Shown piece after piece: positions 41,941 through 53,859 of a stretch of DNA of 64,000 nucleotides. Source of the stretch: Cristatella mucedo (taxonomy: Eukaryota > Bryozoa > Phylactolaemata > Cristatellidae); the NCBI GenBank assembly GCA_009760855.2, contig WPIO01000001.1:22552001-22616000 (forward strand), read 5' to 3'. The stretch's first letter is position 1. Every line of letters starts with the position of its first letter. A program made the translations under genes and the position numbers. The notes under the pieces were generated by a model. It did no database searches. It was given only the letters and a program-made list of their open reading frames with translations, and was not told where the DNA came from.

Positions 41941-43502
41941 AGTGGCGTTCCTAGGAGATCGTGCACTTTAGAACGAACTCAACGTCCACCTGCCTCTACA
42001 CACCCTGTATTGTATAGCAAATGAGGCTACCGAACTCACCGATCATAGCGTGCCCTTGCGCCGGATGTGCCGGTTCGGCACGAAGGCGAGCGCCAACAAT
42101 AAACACTGCTGAGACGAAGATCCGCAGCGGTAGCTCGAAATTCACCACTTCAGTCTGTGTCTGCTAAGGTCAACGGATAAAGACGTGGAGAATTTGTTCT
42201 TGTGCCAAGTATTTTGCATAGGCTGATGCATTACGATTAGACGTCCTTGGCAGACTTGCTAAGGAAGTGCGTCTCATTAAAGCTGGCCGTGCACCAGGGC
42301 TGCAATGTACATATTCTGCCGTTTTGGTTTCCGTTACATGTTTCACGCTACGAATGCCTTGACGCACTAAAGCGTGCATGCATTGCAGTGAAGCCATTGC
42401 AATTTCGTGACTGCAACTGAAAATACGACATACATTTTTCGTTTCCTCTCTTTGAATCCCTGTGTCATTGTACTCTAGATTCAAACCCACTGTAGATATA
42501 AGCCCACTTATAATATATATAATATATATACATAAGCCGACCGAGGTTTTTGGTGATATTTAAAGAATGTGCCTAACAGCACAAGCTGGGGTGTGACCAT
42601 GCGAAGAAAGACTTGTCAGGTTGCCATTTTTTCCACCTTAAACCCATAAGCGTGATGGGAAATGGTCATTGATTCACCATTTCAATCGGATGGGTCGGGC
42701 TGTTAACGAATCCAGTTAGAATGTCGCATTTTCACGCTAGTACTGGCAATCCAGTGACCGGTCATTAGTCAATATCAGCAGGACACGCTAAGCTCTCAGA
42801 GCAGAACAACAAACTTTAGGAAGAGGAATGCATGCCAAGATTATCTGAGATTTGACTATGTTGACAAGTCTCGATGTTGCTATGACGGCGGCTGCTTTTG
42901 GTTGCATGTAGCGAGCGAGTCCGAAATCCAAAGTCCCTCACTTACGGTGGCCAGTGACTGGTCGCTTGTACTGACCTGTCCTGGTCATGCGAGACCAGCT
43001 CGCCTTCCAATAAAACTGTCAGAGCTACGCATGGACTGCAAGCTGCATGGTTAAAGTGCTCAAATTGTACGCGTGCCGAGCAACTAAAAGACTGCTGCTA
43101 ACTGTTTTCAGCGATCGATTTTGTAAGAACATCGTTGCTCCTTTTAGTTAAATGTGCTCATCGATGAATAACAGCAATGGGGTGTATTTCTTAGCCTTTG
43201 ACATTCTGTAGGATCAACGAAAGAGCAGACAAAGTGGCGTGACGCCATTGCATTGACGTCATTGTGCTGTCACAGGCATTTATTCGCCATTCAACCTTCC
43301 GTTCTCTGCTGCACAGGTATGTGCGGATCCACGTGCATTGCTGATGTTCGCTCTAACGTGACAAAAAAATGTATCAAACTTAAGGACATTAAAACCAACT
43401 AACTAATTATGACCAAACGCTCCGTGTTAAAAATGTTTTTGATTAGATAAGACAATGCTCTAGCTATAACTTTGACAGTATCCCTATTTTATTTTCTTGT
43501 AG
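41941..43502. other. Unassigned DNA
   Basis: CAGTGGCGTTCCTAGGAG at 41940-41957 resembles a DNA-transposon terminus, but I found no partner end. A TATA-rich palindromic stretch lies near 42510-42530. Nothing else seen. Confidence 0.3.
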
Positions 43503-43595
43503 TAAATTCATTGGCTGCAGTTAAATTGGATAGCGTCGAAAATCTTGCCACTATCACAATCAGTTCGTGAAAGGTACTCAGCAGCTAACCACACG

Positions 43596-44093
43596 ATGAA
43601 TCACGCAAGAATAGCTCGCGTTCTTCGTATGCTGATTGACTTCGTAGCAAGGCCACGTCGTAGTCGCAGAGAGAACAGAAAAAGAAGCAACTACTCGCGT
43701 CGTTACCATAGTGAAAATGAAATTACTGCAAGCTTCAACGATGTGGTCGGTCTCAATGGCTCCAGTCTTTCTGAGCCGGCAATGAAAGCTAGTAACCATA
43801 GTTTGCGAGAGAATGTCCTCCATTCTCCGGAGAATTCGGTTAAAGGATACCAACATGACGATCTTGGCTCAGAGAAAAGATTTCATGAAAGGACGATAAC
43901 GCCCGATCAGCTAAGTGGTGCACGGTCCGTGGAGGCGAGCATTCCCAGTGAATCGGAATACGTCGTGGTAATGGGAGAAAATGTTTCACTACACTGCGAA
44001 AGCGAGGGCTGGCTATTGGCCGAAATTGACGCTGCTCTACGAGCACAGCACAAATCCTATAAAAGCGAGGGCGTGTCTACGCAGGATGCTTAA
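43596..44093 (+). CDS. Candidate orphan gene or terminal exon, 165 residues
   Basis: From the ATG at 43596 the frame is open for 165 codons to TAA. The N-terminus is strongly basic (RIARVLRMLIDFVARPRRSR then RENRKRSNYSRRYHSE). The middle is Ser/Asn/Glu-rich (SENEITASFNDVVGLNGSSL), and the C-terminus has SEYVVVMGENVSLHCESEGW, LLAEIDAALRAQHKSYKSE. Composition and codon mix look coding and no repeat overlaps. The frame is also open upstream to 43506, just after a pyrimidine-rich TTTTATTTTCTTGTAG (AG at 43501-43502) and a second AG at 43519-43520, so this may be a last exon. ATTAAA at 44338 could be the poly(A) signal. I recognise no domain. Confidence 0.5.
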   Translation: MNHARIARVLRMLIDFVARPRRSRRENRKRSNYSRRYHSENEITASFNDVVGLNGSSLSEPAMKASNHSLRENVLHSPENSVKGYQHDDLGSEKRFHERTITPDQLSGARSVEASIPSESEYVVVMGENVSLHCESEGWLLAEIDAALRAQHKSYKSEGVSTQDA

Positions 44094-44879
44094 CGGAACT
44101 CGTAACCGAAGGTTGAATGCTCAGCAGAAGGGAGCGAACAAAGTCTGCCAACTCCTTTCTAGCGTATCCATATATTGTTTGGCGAGACAGTCGACAGTCG
44201 TTGTAGTATCGTAAATGAATTCAGTATTGCTTACACCGCACAGGTTTACAATTGCATCGTTATTGTGTCACATTATTTGACTGTATTTAAGGACCATTTA
44301 TAATTTGCTCCATGTTTATGATAAGTGAACAGTGTGCATTAAATTTATGAAAATATTTAAATAATTCAAACTTATTAAAGGAATTATATCGCGGAGAATT
44401 TAGCTTCTAAGGTCGGTCTGCATTCGCGTTGCCGTAGCGAACCAGCTTGCTAACGGTCCTCTTAAAACCTGTATTCCAAAAGCTATCTTTACACCTAGCC
44501 ATCATGCTAAATTTCTTACGATAAATAGGCAATTAAAAATTTAAGCAGGCTTTCATTCTATGCTAATTAAATAGCTGTACTGCCTCCTCCTTTTATACTT
44601 CACGGCTTGCTAGCATCTCAAACTCTTGCAGTACCATTGCAAAATGTATCGCTGACACTAATATTTGGATGGCAGAAACCTATTCAAATCAAATGGCTAT
44701 TAAAGAAAGTACAAAATATGAGGAAACCTTAGTGTTTGATGAAAATTAGAAAGCCTAGTTTTTCCAATTGACTCTGCGAGAAAATCTTTGGCTTCTATGT
44801 GGAACTAAATAACTTGTCACTCAATGATCAATGATTTCATCAGTTCCGTAGTTGAATCTGCTCACAATCACCTTCGCAA
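44094..44879. other. Likely 3' UTR and unassigned DNA
   Basis: Possibly the 3' UTR of the preceding candidate to about 44360. No other feature. Confidence 0.3.
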
Positions 44880-45692
44880 CGTTGTGTCAACTTAGTCTTG
44901 CTATGATGAGGACACCTCGTCAGGCTTTTTGATACATTCGTGACATCCCCAGAGGCTTCGGTGACTAGCTACTCTTACTAACTTCTTCCTGTGTGATAAG
45001 ACCTCTGGAGGTGGTGCAAAAACTTGGGAATTTGGCCAATCTATTGTGAAGGTCCCCGCTGCAACATCAACCACTTCTTACAAATCTGCACCAAACCAAG
45101 CATATCAATGCTTATCAAAGCTCCATCAAACAGTTTATCGACTTTGAACTTTGTTCACTCACCTTGAGGTGCTTTCACTATCTCGCTCTAGCCTACCTTT
45201 CTTAATTACTATTTATTTATTTATTTATTATCATTTCCATATCAGGCACCCAGACGCAGTGCCTGCTTTTCAAACTCAAATGGTTGTTGTGTGCTTCCCT
45301 TTGATTTAATTCAAATCCCTAGATGACCTTGCCTTAAGTTGCTATGCTGTTAAAGGCTAGAACTCACTTCCAACTGAAATTATCTCATTTCTTAGTTTTC
45401 ATTCAAGAAAAAACATGGAAACTTACCAGTTTCTAACAGTGTGTGTTCACTACTTAAGTGATCTATCCTTTTTCTTCCTGTACGTTATGAATTTTGTCCA
45501 TGTAAAGTCAGTCCTCGACTTACGAAATAGATAGGAACCGGAACTTGAAGTTTGTCGTCAGACGAATTTTTCTACGTTGAAAATGTAAATGAGACGTTCG
45601 GTCATGCTTTCTTTGGAGCAAACGCGAAATGCCTAGAAAGAGATTGAGTTCTCTAAGGGTGCTATATCAAATGCATTATTATTAATATTATT
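44880..45692 (+). mobile_element. Old diverged L2-like LINE 3' part
   Basis: The segment keeps GGTGGTGCAAAAACTT, TTATCGACTTTGAAC...TTGTTCACTCACC and the CTAGAACTCACTTCCAACTG (WNSLP-type) landmark, and ends with GAAAGAGATTGAGTTCTCTA, AGGGTGCTATATCAAATGCA and (TTA)n at 45675-45692. A (TTTA)n stretch is inserted at 45207-45228. Confidence 0.55.
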
Positions 45693-46194
45693 ACTGTGAT
45701 GCGCTACAATGATCATATAAAGAGTAAAAAGAATTAATTTTTTATACAAATACATTAAGAGAGAGCCGTCTCTCAAGCAAGAGAGAGCCCTCTGTACCCA
45801 CAATGTAAAGCTTTCCGACATCGTTTCCTCCCTACCGTCTGCGGTGTTGTCAATTGTACTTTTTGCACGCGGGTTTTTTCGCGTGACCATTGCCGAGCTC
45901 ATATCTCCGATTTTTTTTTAATCGAACCGTCATAAGTCTCGGGGCTGACTGTAATGACTAATCGGTCGACTGTCGATAAATCGAAAATATTGACTAATCA
46001 ATATTTAAATAGCCTAAAAAATATTCGGTTTCTTTGTGTGCTATATAAACTTGTATTACCTTTAATACCACAGTGTGTGTCTAAAAAGTCTTCTAGCTCC
46101 TTGTTTTTCTCTACAGACTGGACTATTCTAACTAAATATTGACTGCGTGAGTGCTATAACTCGCCGTTGACTGTTTGGCCTACGTAATCCAATA

Positions 46195-46285
46195 TGTAAT
46201 GCTTTCTTTGCAGCATCTGTAAAATGCCTACAAATAGATTCAGTTCTCTGATGGCGCTATACAAATTTAGTAGTAGTATTATTGA
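46195..46285 (+). mobile_element. L2-A or SINE-A 3' tail
   Basis: TTTGCAGCATCTGTAAAATG, ACAAATAGATTCAGTTCTCT, GATGGCGCTATACAAATTTA. No head or ORF is present. Confidence 0.6.
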
Positions 46286-46720
46286 TATGCATTACATGAC
46301 TGCTGTAACTAGCTATTGCATGGCTGCCGAATGAAAATCTTTTTAAAGCATTTTACCTTTTCACTCGGTCGTTGCTGAATACGACCGCTAGTTTGACCTT
46401 CAAATCCAAAAATGGTGTCATGAATCCCGCATATAAAAGGGGCCACTTTAGCTCCCATTCTGAATTTTAGATACAAGGTAAAATTCTTGCTATGCATCAA
46501 ATTATACTCATGCTTAGCTCGGTCCTATCTAGCCATACTTCTGCATAATTTTCTCTCTCTTCTTGCTCTCCCCCCTCTCATCTCACGACTGTTCAACAGC
46601 TGTCATGCAGGTCACACTTACAGGTAGTTGCCCACGGAAGCTTTTTAAACTTCCAAATGAAGGATGACCGATTTCGGCAGTTCTCGCTCAAATGTATCTT
46701 TTTTCTGCTGATGACTCCGG

Positions 46721-46912
46721 ATGGTCTTTGTCAGCCGCTATGAGGCTGCTGATTCTATTCCATATTTTTTCTCAGCTCTTCACGACTTGTTCCCTTTTTC
46801 GCGAGAGATGTATGCTAAATTAGATGCACCGAAGAAAGCTATAATGCTGTCCAACGTAACGCTGTTTAGACTTGATTACTTTGTGGCTTCACAGACCAAG
46901 ATGCATTTATAG
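46721..46912 (+). CDS. Weak candidate ORF, 63 residues
   Basis: The ATG at 46721 opens 63 codons (IPYFFSALHDLFPFSREMYA, NVTLFRLDYFVASQTKMHL). There is no domain, homologue in memory or splice evidence. Listed only because the composition looks protein-like. Confidence 0.15.
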   Translation: MVFVSRYEAADSIPYFFSALHDLFPFSREMYAKLDAPKKAIMLSNVTLFRLDYFVASQTKMHL

Positions 46913-47571
46913 CTCATTAGCTTGCTTTGCAGGTGATCTTAATAATAACTCGGTCTATTGGTATTCCCTCCGCTTCATCTAAACTCACTTTTTATTTAGA
47001 GTTACGATTTGGTTATACAGGATGACCAAAGCCGTCTGCCGTGAGACTACGAGCCAAAATACTTTTCTCTAGAGAATAATTATCCTAAGCTTCTGGTTTA
47101 AATGTCTGGTTTTTACGCAAATCATCTAGTATTTTTGTGAAGTTGTTTAGTCATATGCACTTAGCTCTGATCTTCAACCTTAATTTTAAATGACCAACTT
47201 TGTGTTCGAGCCAACCGTATTACCTGAACACAATTTATTTTTCTAACAGCACATTGGGTCCTGAGCTTCAACCACTATATGTCAGTGGCTGGCGACCGAA
47301 GATCTACAATGTGCCAGACTCAAGATAATCCATAAAGTGGAAATAATTCCAAAAACTCTTAGTTTGTGCTGGATGTCTGACATCAAGCAATAGGAAAGCA
47401 TATTAACCTATTTTAATCCTAGACCTGACCACCGGCACCTGCTATCTCGGCGTGCCATAGTTTATGCGGCTCGCAGACGGCTGCCCACGTCTGCACCTCT
47501 CTCTGGGTGTACAGAAGCGGTTTGTAGCTCGATAAGAGATGCCTAGAGGTATGAAAAACATAATTAATTTG
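46913..47571. other. Unassigned AT-rich DNA
   Basis: No feature visible. Confidence 0.3.
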
Positions 47572-47715
47572 CATATTGCCATAATAGAACTTAATTTCTG
47601 TTTGCTTCGCAAATGCCAAGGGTCTTGATCCCACGACCTTGGCGATCACATACATTCACCTTGACCTCGGTCGTGGCGAACACTTTAAGCATTGAGCCAA
47701 ACCAGCACGGAGGGT
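47572..47715 (-). mobile_element. SINE-A copy
   Basis: TGCATATTGCCATAATAGAA, CTTAATTTCTGTTTGCTTCG, then GATCCCACGACCTTGGC (B box region reversed) and TTCACCTTGACCTCGGTCGT, AACACTTTAAGCATTGAGCC. Confidence 0.65.
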
Positions 47716-47837
47716 AGAGATCAGGATCTGACTAGATAAGAGTTCGACGACCAAACAAGTTTACCCGTTTGTAACATGGCGTCTACATTTTTGCAATTCA
47801 CTTTATCAAAATTCTTATCTGGTACCCTTCATGGGAT

Positions 47838-48163
47838 ACGGACATTGCCTCCCCCCCCCCGACTTCCCCACCCCCGGACATTTCCGCGGACATTTCCCCC
47901 CTGGGGTAGGACATTTCCCCTGGGATGGGGCATTTCCTCCCCTCCCGTATGGAAATTCCATGATATGAACTGTTTTGTTTACATATCTTGTAAAAATATT
48001 ATATAGTCTATAATATATAACATATTCCTACATTATAGTCATTAGAAACGCTTTCGCTGCGGACCTGCTTTTTGGCAGATCACCAAGTACAAGGTCAAAG
48101 CTCTGCCCGGGCCGCCAGCAGCAGACGCTCTCAGCAGCAGCCACGAGCGCGTAGTAGTATCCT

Positions 48164-48224
<61 letters not shown>

Positions 48225-48475
48225 GCAGTCGTTGCTGCACCGGGCGTCGGCGCAGCGCTGGCCGTACCAACTCCGTCGGTCGAGCTATCGAGTCACCGCT
48301 TATACTAAATTTATTTTAATATAATAGAGCGTGAACTTTATTTTATCGTGTATATATGTATCTGTATTCTTAGTTATACATTCATCAACAATGGGTAAAT
48401 GTCCTACCCGGGGGAATGTCGGGGGGGGAATGTCCTAGGGTCCACCAGGGGGGATGTCGGGGGGGGAATGAACAT
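47838..48475. mobile_element. Element with C-rich, GGACATT-repeat inverted termini
   Basis: The left arm (47838-47945) carries GGACATT at about 47840, 47876, 47888 and 47909, separated by C runs and CTGGG. The right arm (48395-48475) carries the reverse, AATGTCC or AATGTCGGGGGGG, at about 48398, 48414, 48429 and 48453. Between lie an AT-rich segment, a CpG-rich core with (CCG)n, and another AT-rich segment. No transposase ORF is present. This looks like a non-autonomous element with long subterminal repeats; superfamily unknown. No clear target-site duplication was found. Confidence 0.5.
48162..48228. repeat. (CCG)n array, about 22 units
   Basis: A CCG/GCC array, interrupted by CTG near its end, at the centre of the element 47838-48475. 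Poly-Gly and poly-Arg frames here are repeat products. Confidence 0.85.
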
Positions 48476-48669
48476 GGATTCTCGGCTCATTGAATCGTCG
48501 ACTTGGACTTATTGGACCCCGACGTTAGACCACATCCAGCCTTGCACGTAGCTTGCCTAAATGCGATTATGTTGATAGTTTAGCTTGCTCACTCATGAAA
48601 AAATTCCAATTTTTTTATAGTGCTCGATCGATGCTTTCCTTTACGCCGTAGTTTTTAGAGACTGGAGAC

Positions 48670-48930
48670 TGATAGTAAAATTATTACTAATATTATTATT
48701 AACACATTTGTTATAGCGCTCCCACAGAACTCAATCTCTTTTGAGGCACTCTGCATTAGCTGCAAAGGAAGCATGATCGAATGGTTAGTTGTAGCACGCT
48801 TAATGACAAAAGCAAAGCACAACATGGTTAGAGGTGAGATACATAGGATCAGGATGCAAATATGGTTAGTGGAAGCATGCAGAGTATCAGCACGCATGAG
48901 CACACAAAGGATGAATCACATGTGAGTAGC
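48670..48930 (-). mobile_element. L2-A 3' UTR and tail
   Basis: (ATT)n on the minus strand, CGCTCCCACAGAACTCAATC, TTTGAGGCACTCTGCATTAG, then UTR with GGTTAGTGGAAGCATGCAGA. No ORF part. Confidence 0.75.
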
Positions 48931-49168
48931 CTGACACGCCTTTTCTGAAATTAGATGTATTGATGCCGTCAAGCGAAGCTTCGCTAACTGATTTGGCATT
49001 GTCACGTCCAATTTAGTTCTGCGAATAGTGCTGGCAGTATGTAAGTCTTGCGGCATGCTAAACAGCGGGGCTGGATTGGCTGCCTGTCTTCAGCTAATGA
49101 AAGCAGCGGCGTTCGCTCCGGGTAGCATTGCATACTGGAGCGCTTGCTACGACCTTGCGCGAGACTAG

Positions 49169-49176
49169 CCCATGCT

Positions 49177-49200
<24 letters not shown>
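49169..49200. repeat. (CTG)n array, about 10 units
   Basis: CATGCTGCTG... to GCTCCTGG, followed by a short TGG repeat. Confidence 0.85.
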
Positions 49201-49207
<7 letters not shown>

Positions 49208-49248
49208 GTGGTGGCATGAAGGCTGCCCGAGCTCAAGGCTGGGGCAGA

Positions 49249-49545
49249 ATGGCGTCAAATGGGAAAGAATCTTATTCTCACGTACTAGAAATCTTAGACA
49301 GAAGAGTTCACATAGTTTATCCTACATTCAAAGCTCGTCATATTTTATTTGGAATTGCTAGTTCGACTCTTTATTTGATGCTTGCAATACGGTGCACAGA
49401 CAGACGGTGCAAATGGACTGGCTGCTTAATTCTTCAACGTTCATTCAATGTCAAAATCAGCATCTCCGTGGCAGCTTTGCATACAACCAGGGAGAAATCC
49501 AAAGGATCCCTACACATGCGGCCGGGAACTATTCTATATTTTTAG
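49249..49545 (+). CDS. Candidate first exon, possible single-pass membrane protein
   Basis: The ATG at 49249 has a good context (A at -3, G at +4). The product begins MASNGKESYSHVLEILDRRV and then has a hydrophobic stretch, HILFGIASSTLYLMLAI, at about residues 32-48, which could be a signal anchor. The frame continues to 49545 but may end earlier at a GT. Upstream are a CTG array and moderately CpG-rich DNA, as in a promoter. The downstream end touches an old LINE. No family recognised. Confidence 0.3.
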   Translation: MASNGKESYSHVLEILDRRVHIVYPTFKARHILFGIASSTLYLMLAIRCTDRRCKWTGCLILQRSFNVKISISVAALHTTREKSKGSLHMRPGTILYF

Positions 49546-51200
49546 CACCATTATAATTGATCAAGTCAGAAGCTGCCGTGACGTCAGTCGAGAATGATTT
49601 CCATGCTTTGGGAGCATGTAAATTAGAGAATGGGTCTTTAGAGCACTCGCGTTTTTTTTTGTCGCACAGCAAATTGACTTGAGGCAAAAGAATGGGTGGC
49701 CCAGTGTCTTGCCTGAGGCTGAAGTAGGTAAGCCGGAGCATGAGAATGATGTAGCTGAAAAGTGAGTGGCGAAGCCTTGAAGTTAATATGGTGCTTATGG
49801 GGGGGTAGTGCAGGAGCGAGAGTAGTTTTGCAACATTGCAATGGGAAGTTTACAACAGACACGCTTCGCTGTAGAGTGTTGCAACATTTGTAAGTACCTT
49901 ATTGCACCGACTTGAAGAACTAGGAGCAATGAGTAACAGAAGTCTAGACTGGATGTCACAGATTTACGGACCAACTTAGATGTGGTACCCTTGTCTAAAC
50001 CATGTTGTGCAATGTTAGGTAGTGGAAATAAGGCAGACTGGACTGCTGAGCTGATGTGATCTCTATTAATAGGTCACTGCCAAACAGGACCAGGTTGTGT
50101 GCAGGTGTCGCAGGAGATATGCGGGCCCAGATCCATCTTATAGAATAGGTGCTCTTATTTCTAAGTAAAACTGGGCTTGCCGAAAGCTAGTACTTTTGGT
50201 TTTATCGCTATTATATTTGAAAAATCTGTTGCCATCTAATTGCGAATGTCAGCAATACATGCTGAAAGGCAGCTGAAATATTTTGGTGGCAGAGACAGAG
50301 CTGGAAGGCAGGGAGGGATTGAAGCGCAGGTACAGCACTATGCCATCTGCTTAAAAAAGAAAGCGTAGACTGTGCTTGGCGATTACATCGGCAAGAGTTA
50401 GAATATAAGTTGTGGAGAAAAAGACCAATTACCGGGCTACTCGATTCTTTAAAGGCTTCTCAAATGAACTTCTTCCATTGACATACATGCTTTAAAGTCA
50501 TCCTCTTACATCTAAGCCATTAAATTGCCGTGACAGTGATGCAAATGCGAACTGAGAGGCGCTGAAGAAAAAATTAGTAATCTATAGTATTAAAGGCTTC
50601 CATAAGCCATTCCAGTAAAATGGTAGTGATTCTAATGCGAAATGAGAGGCGCTCAAGAGGAAACTGGCCATCAAATGCTCCCAAAAGATCCCAAAAAAGG
50701 CAGAGTTATCCTACATAAGTCTTTATTCCTACGAAGGTCGTGATATATTGCCAGCAATTCTTAGTCCCTAGAACTATTAGCACTACAGTCAGCCCACCAC
50801 GACTTACGACGGTTTTACTAACAACAATTTGAAGATCGGCCAAGGTCACGCAAAAATCAAAAGTCAAAATGATTTCAAGAAAACTTTCAAAATCTGCGTA
50901 TTAGAACGTATCATATACCATTCTCGACTTATGAAAATTCTCACTATGTCAGGTTCTCCAGTCTCTATCTATTTCGTAAGTTTGGAGCTGACTGCATAAT
51001 CTAACTGGAACTTACTTACTAGTTCTAAAGGTTTGATAGGATTTACGCTGGCGCGCCACTTCTCGCTGCAAAGTCATTGATAGGAACTGCTGAAGGGTGA
51101 CTGGGCTAAAGCATCTCAGGTGCTTCTGATCTGGTGTTGCTTACTTAGTGATTGGCCTTACTACAGATTTTGTGAAGGATACAGGGAAAAGACTTTATGC
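49545..51200 (-). mobile_element. Old, diverged L2-type LINE
   Basis: Minus-strand similarity to L2-A runs in order: HAPKAWKSFSTDV (C-terminal block, 49590-49640), the ADLHWLP region near 49790, the thumb region near 50090-50260 (CGAATGTCAGCAATACATGC), and upstream reverse-transcriptase sequence to about 51180. Stops and indels are frequent. Confidence 0.65.
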
Positions 51201-52559
51201 TAGGCTATAATTGTAGCCGAGTTCCAGGGGTCAGAGATTATTTCCCGACAAGCCCCGTCATACTCCGGCCACGCTGCCGCTTGCCATGCCGCTGAGCTAG
51301 GGTAAGACGAGCGGCCGTCAGGTTAAACCTCTTTATAATAACGCATACGCCAACAACAACAGGGGAACTAAACAAGTCTACAGGGATGGTCATATACAAA
51401 GTACACTATAGGGACGCAAGAGGAGGAAGCAAGTGCTAACAATAAACATGTTAGTTAGCCAGTCGGCTTCCGCAGTCCCGCCGCTGTACCGACTCCGAAT
51501 CCAACAGTACGAGCGTTCGCCGTAAAATATCCGACTGGATTAGTAACTGCTTGGCTAGTCGGAGTCGACGTCCACCACAGTCGAGAGCTTCCGCCGAAAG
51601 ACGCCAACTCACTGGGCGGGGTCACGAACACGCTACACGGGGAAGGCAGCATATACAAGCCGTAACAACGAGCGTGCTATCCAGCTCCGCTTGGACCTTG
51701 GGTACTCGTTGCCTTGCGTGCGTGGACGCATCGCCGGAGCACGCCAGCACCCATCCAGGTACATAACTCTGCGAGACCAGGAGCCTTTAACGCCACGACT
51801 TAATCGGACAACTTCCCTTACCCAAGAGCCCCGGTGACCTCTCATCAATGCACATCCGGCATGCCATAGGCCAGACCCCGGCCTAGCCGGTGAATATTAC
51901 CACATTACAGCAGTCCTGTTCCCAGCCAACCGAACCTAGTCTGGGTACACAATAACTACCTCAGCTATTCAGAGCAGCAGAAAATCAATGCACCATTGCC
52001 TCCTGGATCCAACCTAATTTTTTCCATCTGCATTTTAGTTAGATCTTTATTGCACTTCTGCTGTTTCCGGTCAAGTATCCGCTCGGGTTTTCCTTGTAAA
52101 ATACAGGTTGAGCCGTATTTAATTTGTATTAATTGATAACGTAATCTTCTGCTCCTGGTTGTTATGAACGCCTGTATCTGCTCCTGAACTAATGCGTTTG
52201 CCACGACAAAGCGCACGCAACGGTGTAGACCTCACAGCCAGTTTTCAATATTAGTAGAACTAGCGAGTCAAAGCACAGCCGGTGAGTCGTAGTAACCGTC
52301 CTGGGGCCAGAGGTCAACAGAGGGTGACTCAGCGCGAGCAGTAATCAGCAAAGACGACTGCACCTAATAATTGTCACTCCAGATCGCCCTCTTTTTTGTG
52401 AGATGCGAGTAGTCGCTTTAGAACATCCGATTCCTATTTGTTATGTCTCAGGAACCGCTAATTATCTCAAGCAACAGCAGTCATACCGGGACTGATTCCT
52501 CTTGCTGGCGTGCAACTAATCAAATCAACAAGCTCGCTGGCGTTTAGTTAACGGTCGCA
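51201..52559. other. Unassigned DNA
   Basis: 51240-51960 is moderately GC-rich with overlapping frames on both strands. The minus frame at 51965-52216 is Gln/Lys/Arg-rich without a motif. I see nothing I can name. Confidence 0.3.
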
Positions 52560-53667
52560 TCGCTCGTCCATATTCGCGTCGTCATCGTCATGTGTTGCCC
52601 TTTTCTAGGCGTTCCTATCTCCTCTCGCCGCCTGCTCCCGCCGCGATGTCAAACGTGCCAAAATGTCAACGAGAGACCGAATTATTTAATCGCGAAAACG
52701 TCAGTCGCCATCGCTGCCAGCTGCTGCGTAACAGGATGAGACGTCACAGAGAGGTGCAGACAGCTACGCAGCAGTGAAATCCGCTCGCTTATTCTCTCTC
52801 CTTCGCGCACCGTTCACTCGCCGGTCGCCGCACAGCTTCGCCTGCACAGCAAGATATTCATAGCGGTCCATGCTCTTCCGTAACCTTTGCGCCAAATCAT
52901 GGGAGAAACCTCTCGAATCGCTCGTCTGCTGCGCGCATGCTTCGGAGAAAACAAAGAGGACGATAGCTTTGAGCGCCGCTGCCGAGTGACCCTCACCGGT
53001 AAGCTTCCGCGGGGCACCGCCCAAAAGTAGTGCCTGTCTTCGCCGCCGCCGCTACCGCCACTGCCACCGCCGCCGCCGCCGCCGCAGAGACGTCGACCTT
53101 TACCCACCTACTCTTTGATGTCGTCGTTGAGCTCAAACGAGTGTGAATTGTGACTCTGGTTTTGGATATCGAGCTGCGGTCAAACTGCCGATGGCAGAAC
53201 GCCATCGGCGTCCGCTTTCGCTGCTCTGTAGGGCGGTTTATGTGCAACTTTTTTTTATACTAAGAAGCACTTGACGGCACGATCCTCACCGAGCTGACTG
53301 ATATTGTCCTCGGGAGGACGACGCGAGGCGGCAAGCGACAGGAAGCAGAGAGGTCGTCGGGACCAAGTCTCTGATTGGCTCTTCGGGGATCTTGAGCTGA
53401 CGCGCGAGCCCGCGCGAGACTGTAGAAGTGCGGCGCTCAGTTCAACTCCTTCCTTCCTTTCCCGCCAGTGGGCGCCCTACGAAGCCCCCTAGCGGCAAAG
53501 ACGACTCACACGGGCATTGAACGAGCCGGGCTGGGCGGCCGAAACTGGTAGCACGTGGGTGCGGTAGCACGTGATGCTCGAAGCTCGCTGCGGCGGGCGA
53601 GCCTAGCAGCGAACCGTGGATCGGGGCACTGGTGCGTACAGTTGGGTATTGCGAGCTGGAGACAGAT
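52560..53667. other. CpG-rich region, possible promoter island
   Basis: The stretch is dense in CpG and has many short overlapping frames on both strands. A CCG-rich imperfect array lies at 53040-53088. It may hold a transcription start for a gene lying outside or spread across introns, but no exon can be proved. Confidence 0.35.
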
Positions 53668-53859
53668 ATGTTCAAATTCTTCGGAAGTCTAGCGTTCGTG
53701 CTAGGCACAATCGTCTTCTTCCGTTCTCCGTCCTTGAAATATCCAGGTCACCGGTCCCTTGCTCAGAACTTCACTGGATCTAGGCGGTTCAGAACGTCCA
53801 TTCGGAGTGAAGAGCTTCGCATTACTCATTCGGACGACTTGATTTCACTTCGCTCTTAA
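53668..53859 (+). CDS. Candidate small ORF with N-terminal hydrophobic segment
   Basis: The ATG at 53668 opens 63 codons to TAA. MFKFFGSLAFVLGTIVFFRS looks like a signal peptide or membrane anchor. The rest is basic and Ser/Arg-rich (FTGSRRFRTSIRSEELRITH) with an acidic-polar end (SDDLISLRS). It sits at the edge of a CpG-rich region. No family recognised. Confidence 0.3.
   Translation: MFKFFGSLAFVLGTIVFFRSPSLKYPGHRSLAQNFTGSRRFRTSIRSEELRITHSDDLISLRS

Noticed and set aside
41940-41957. CAGTGGCGTTCCTAGGAG as a DNA-transposon end
   Set aside because: No matching inverted end found in the next several kilobases.
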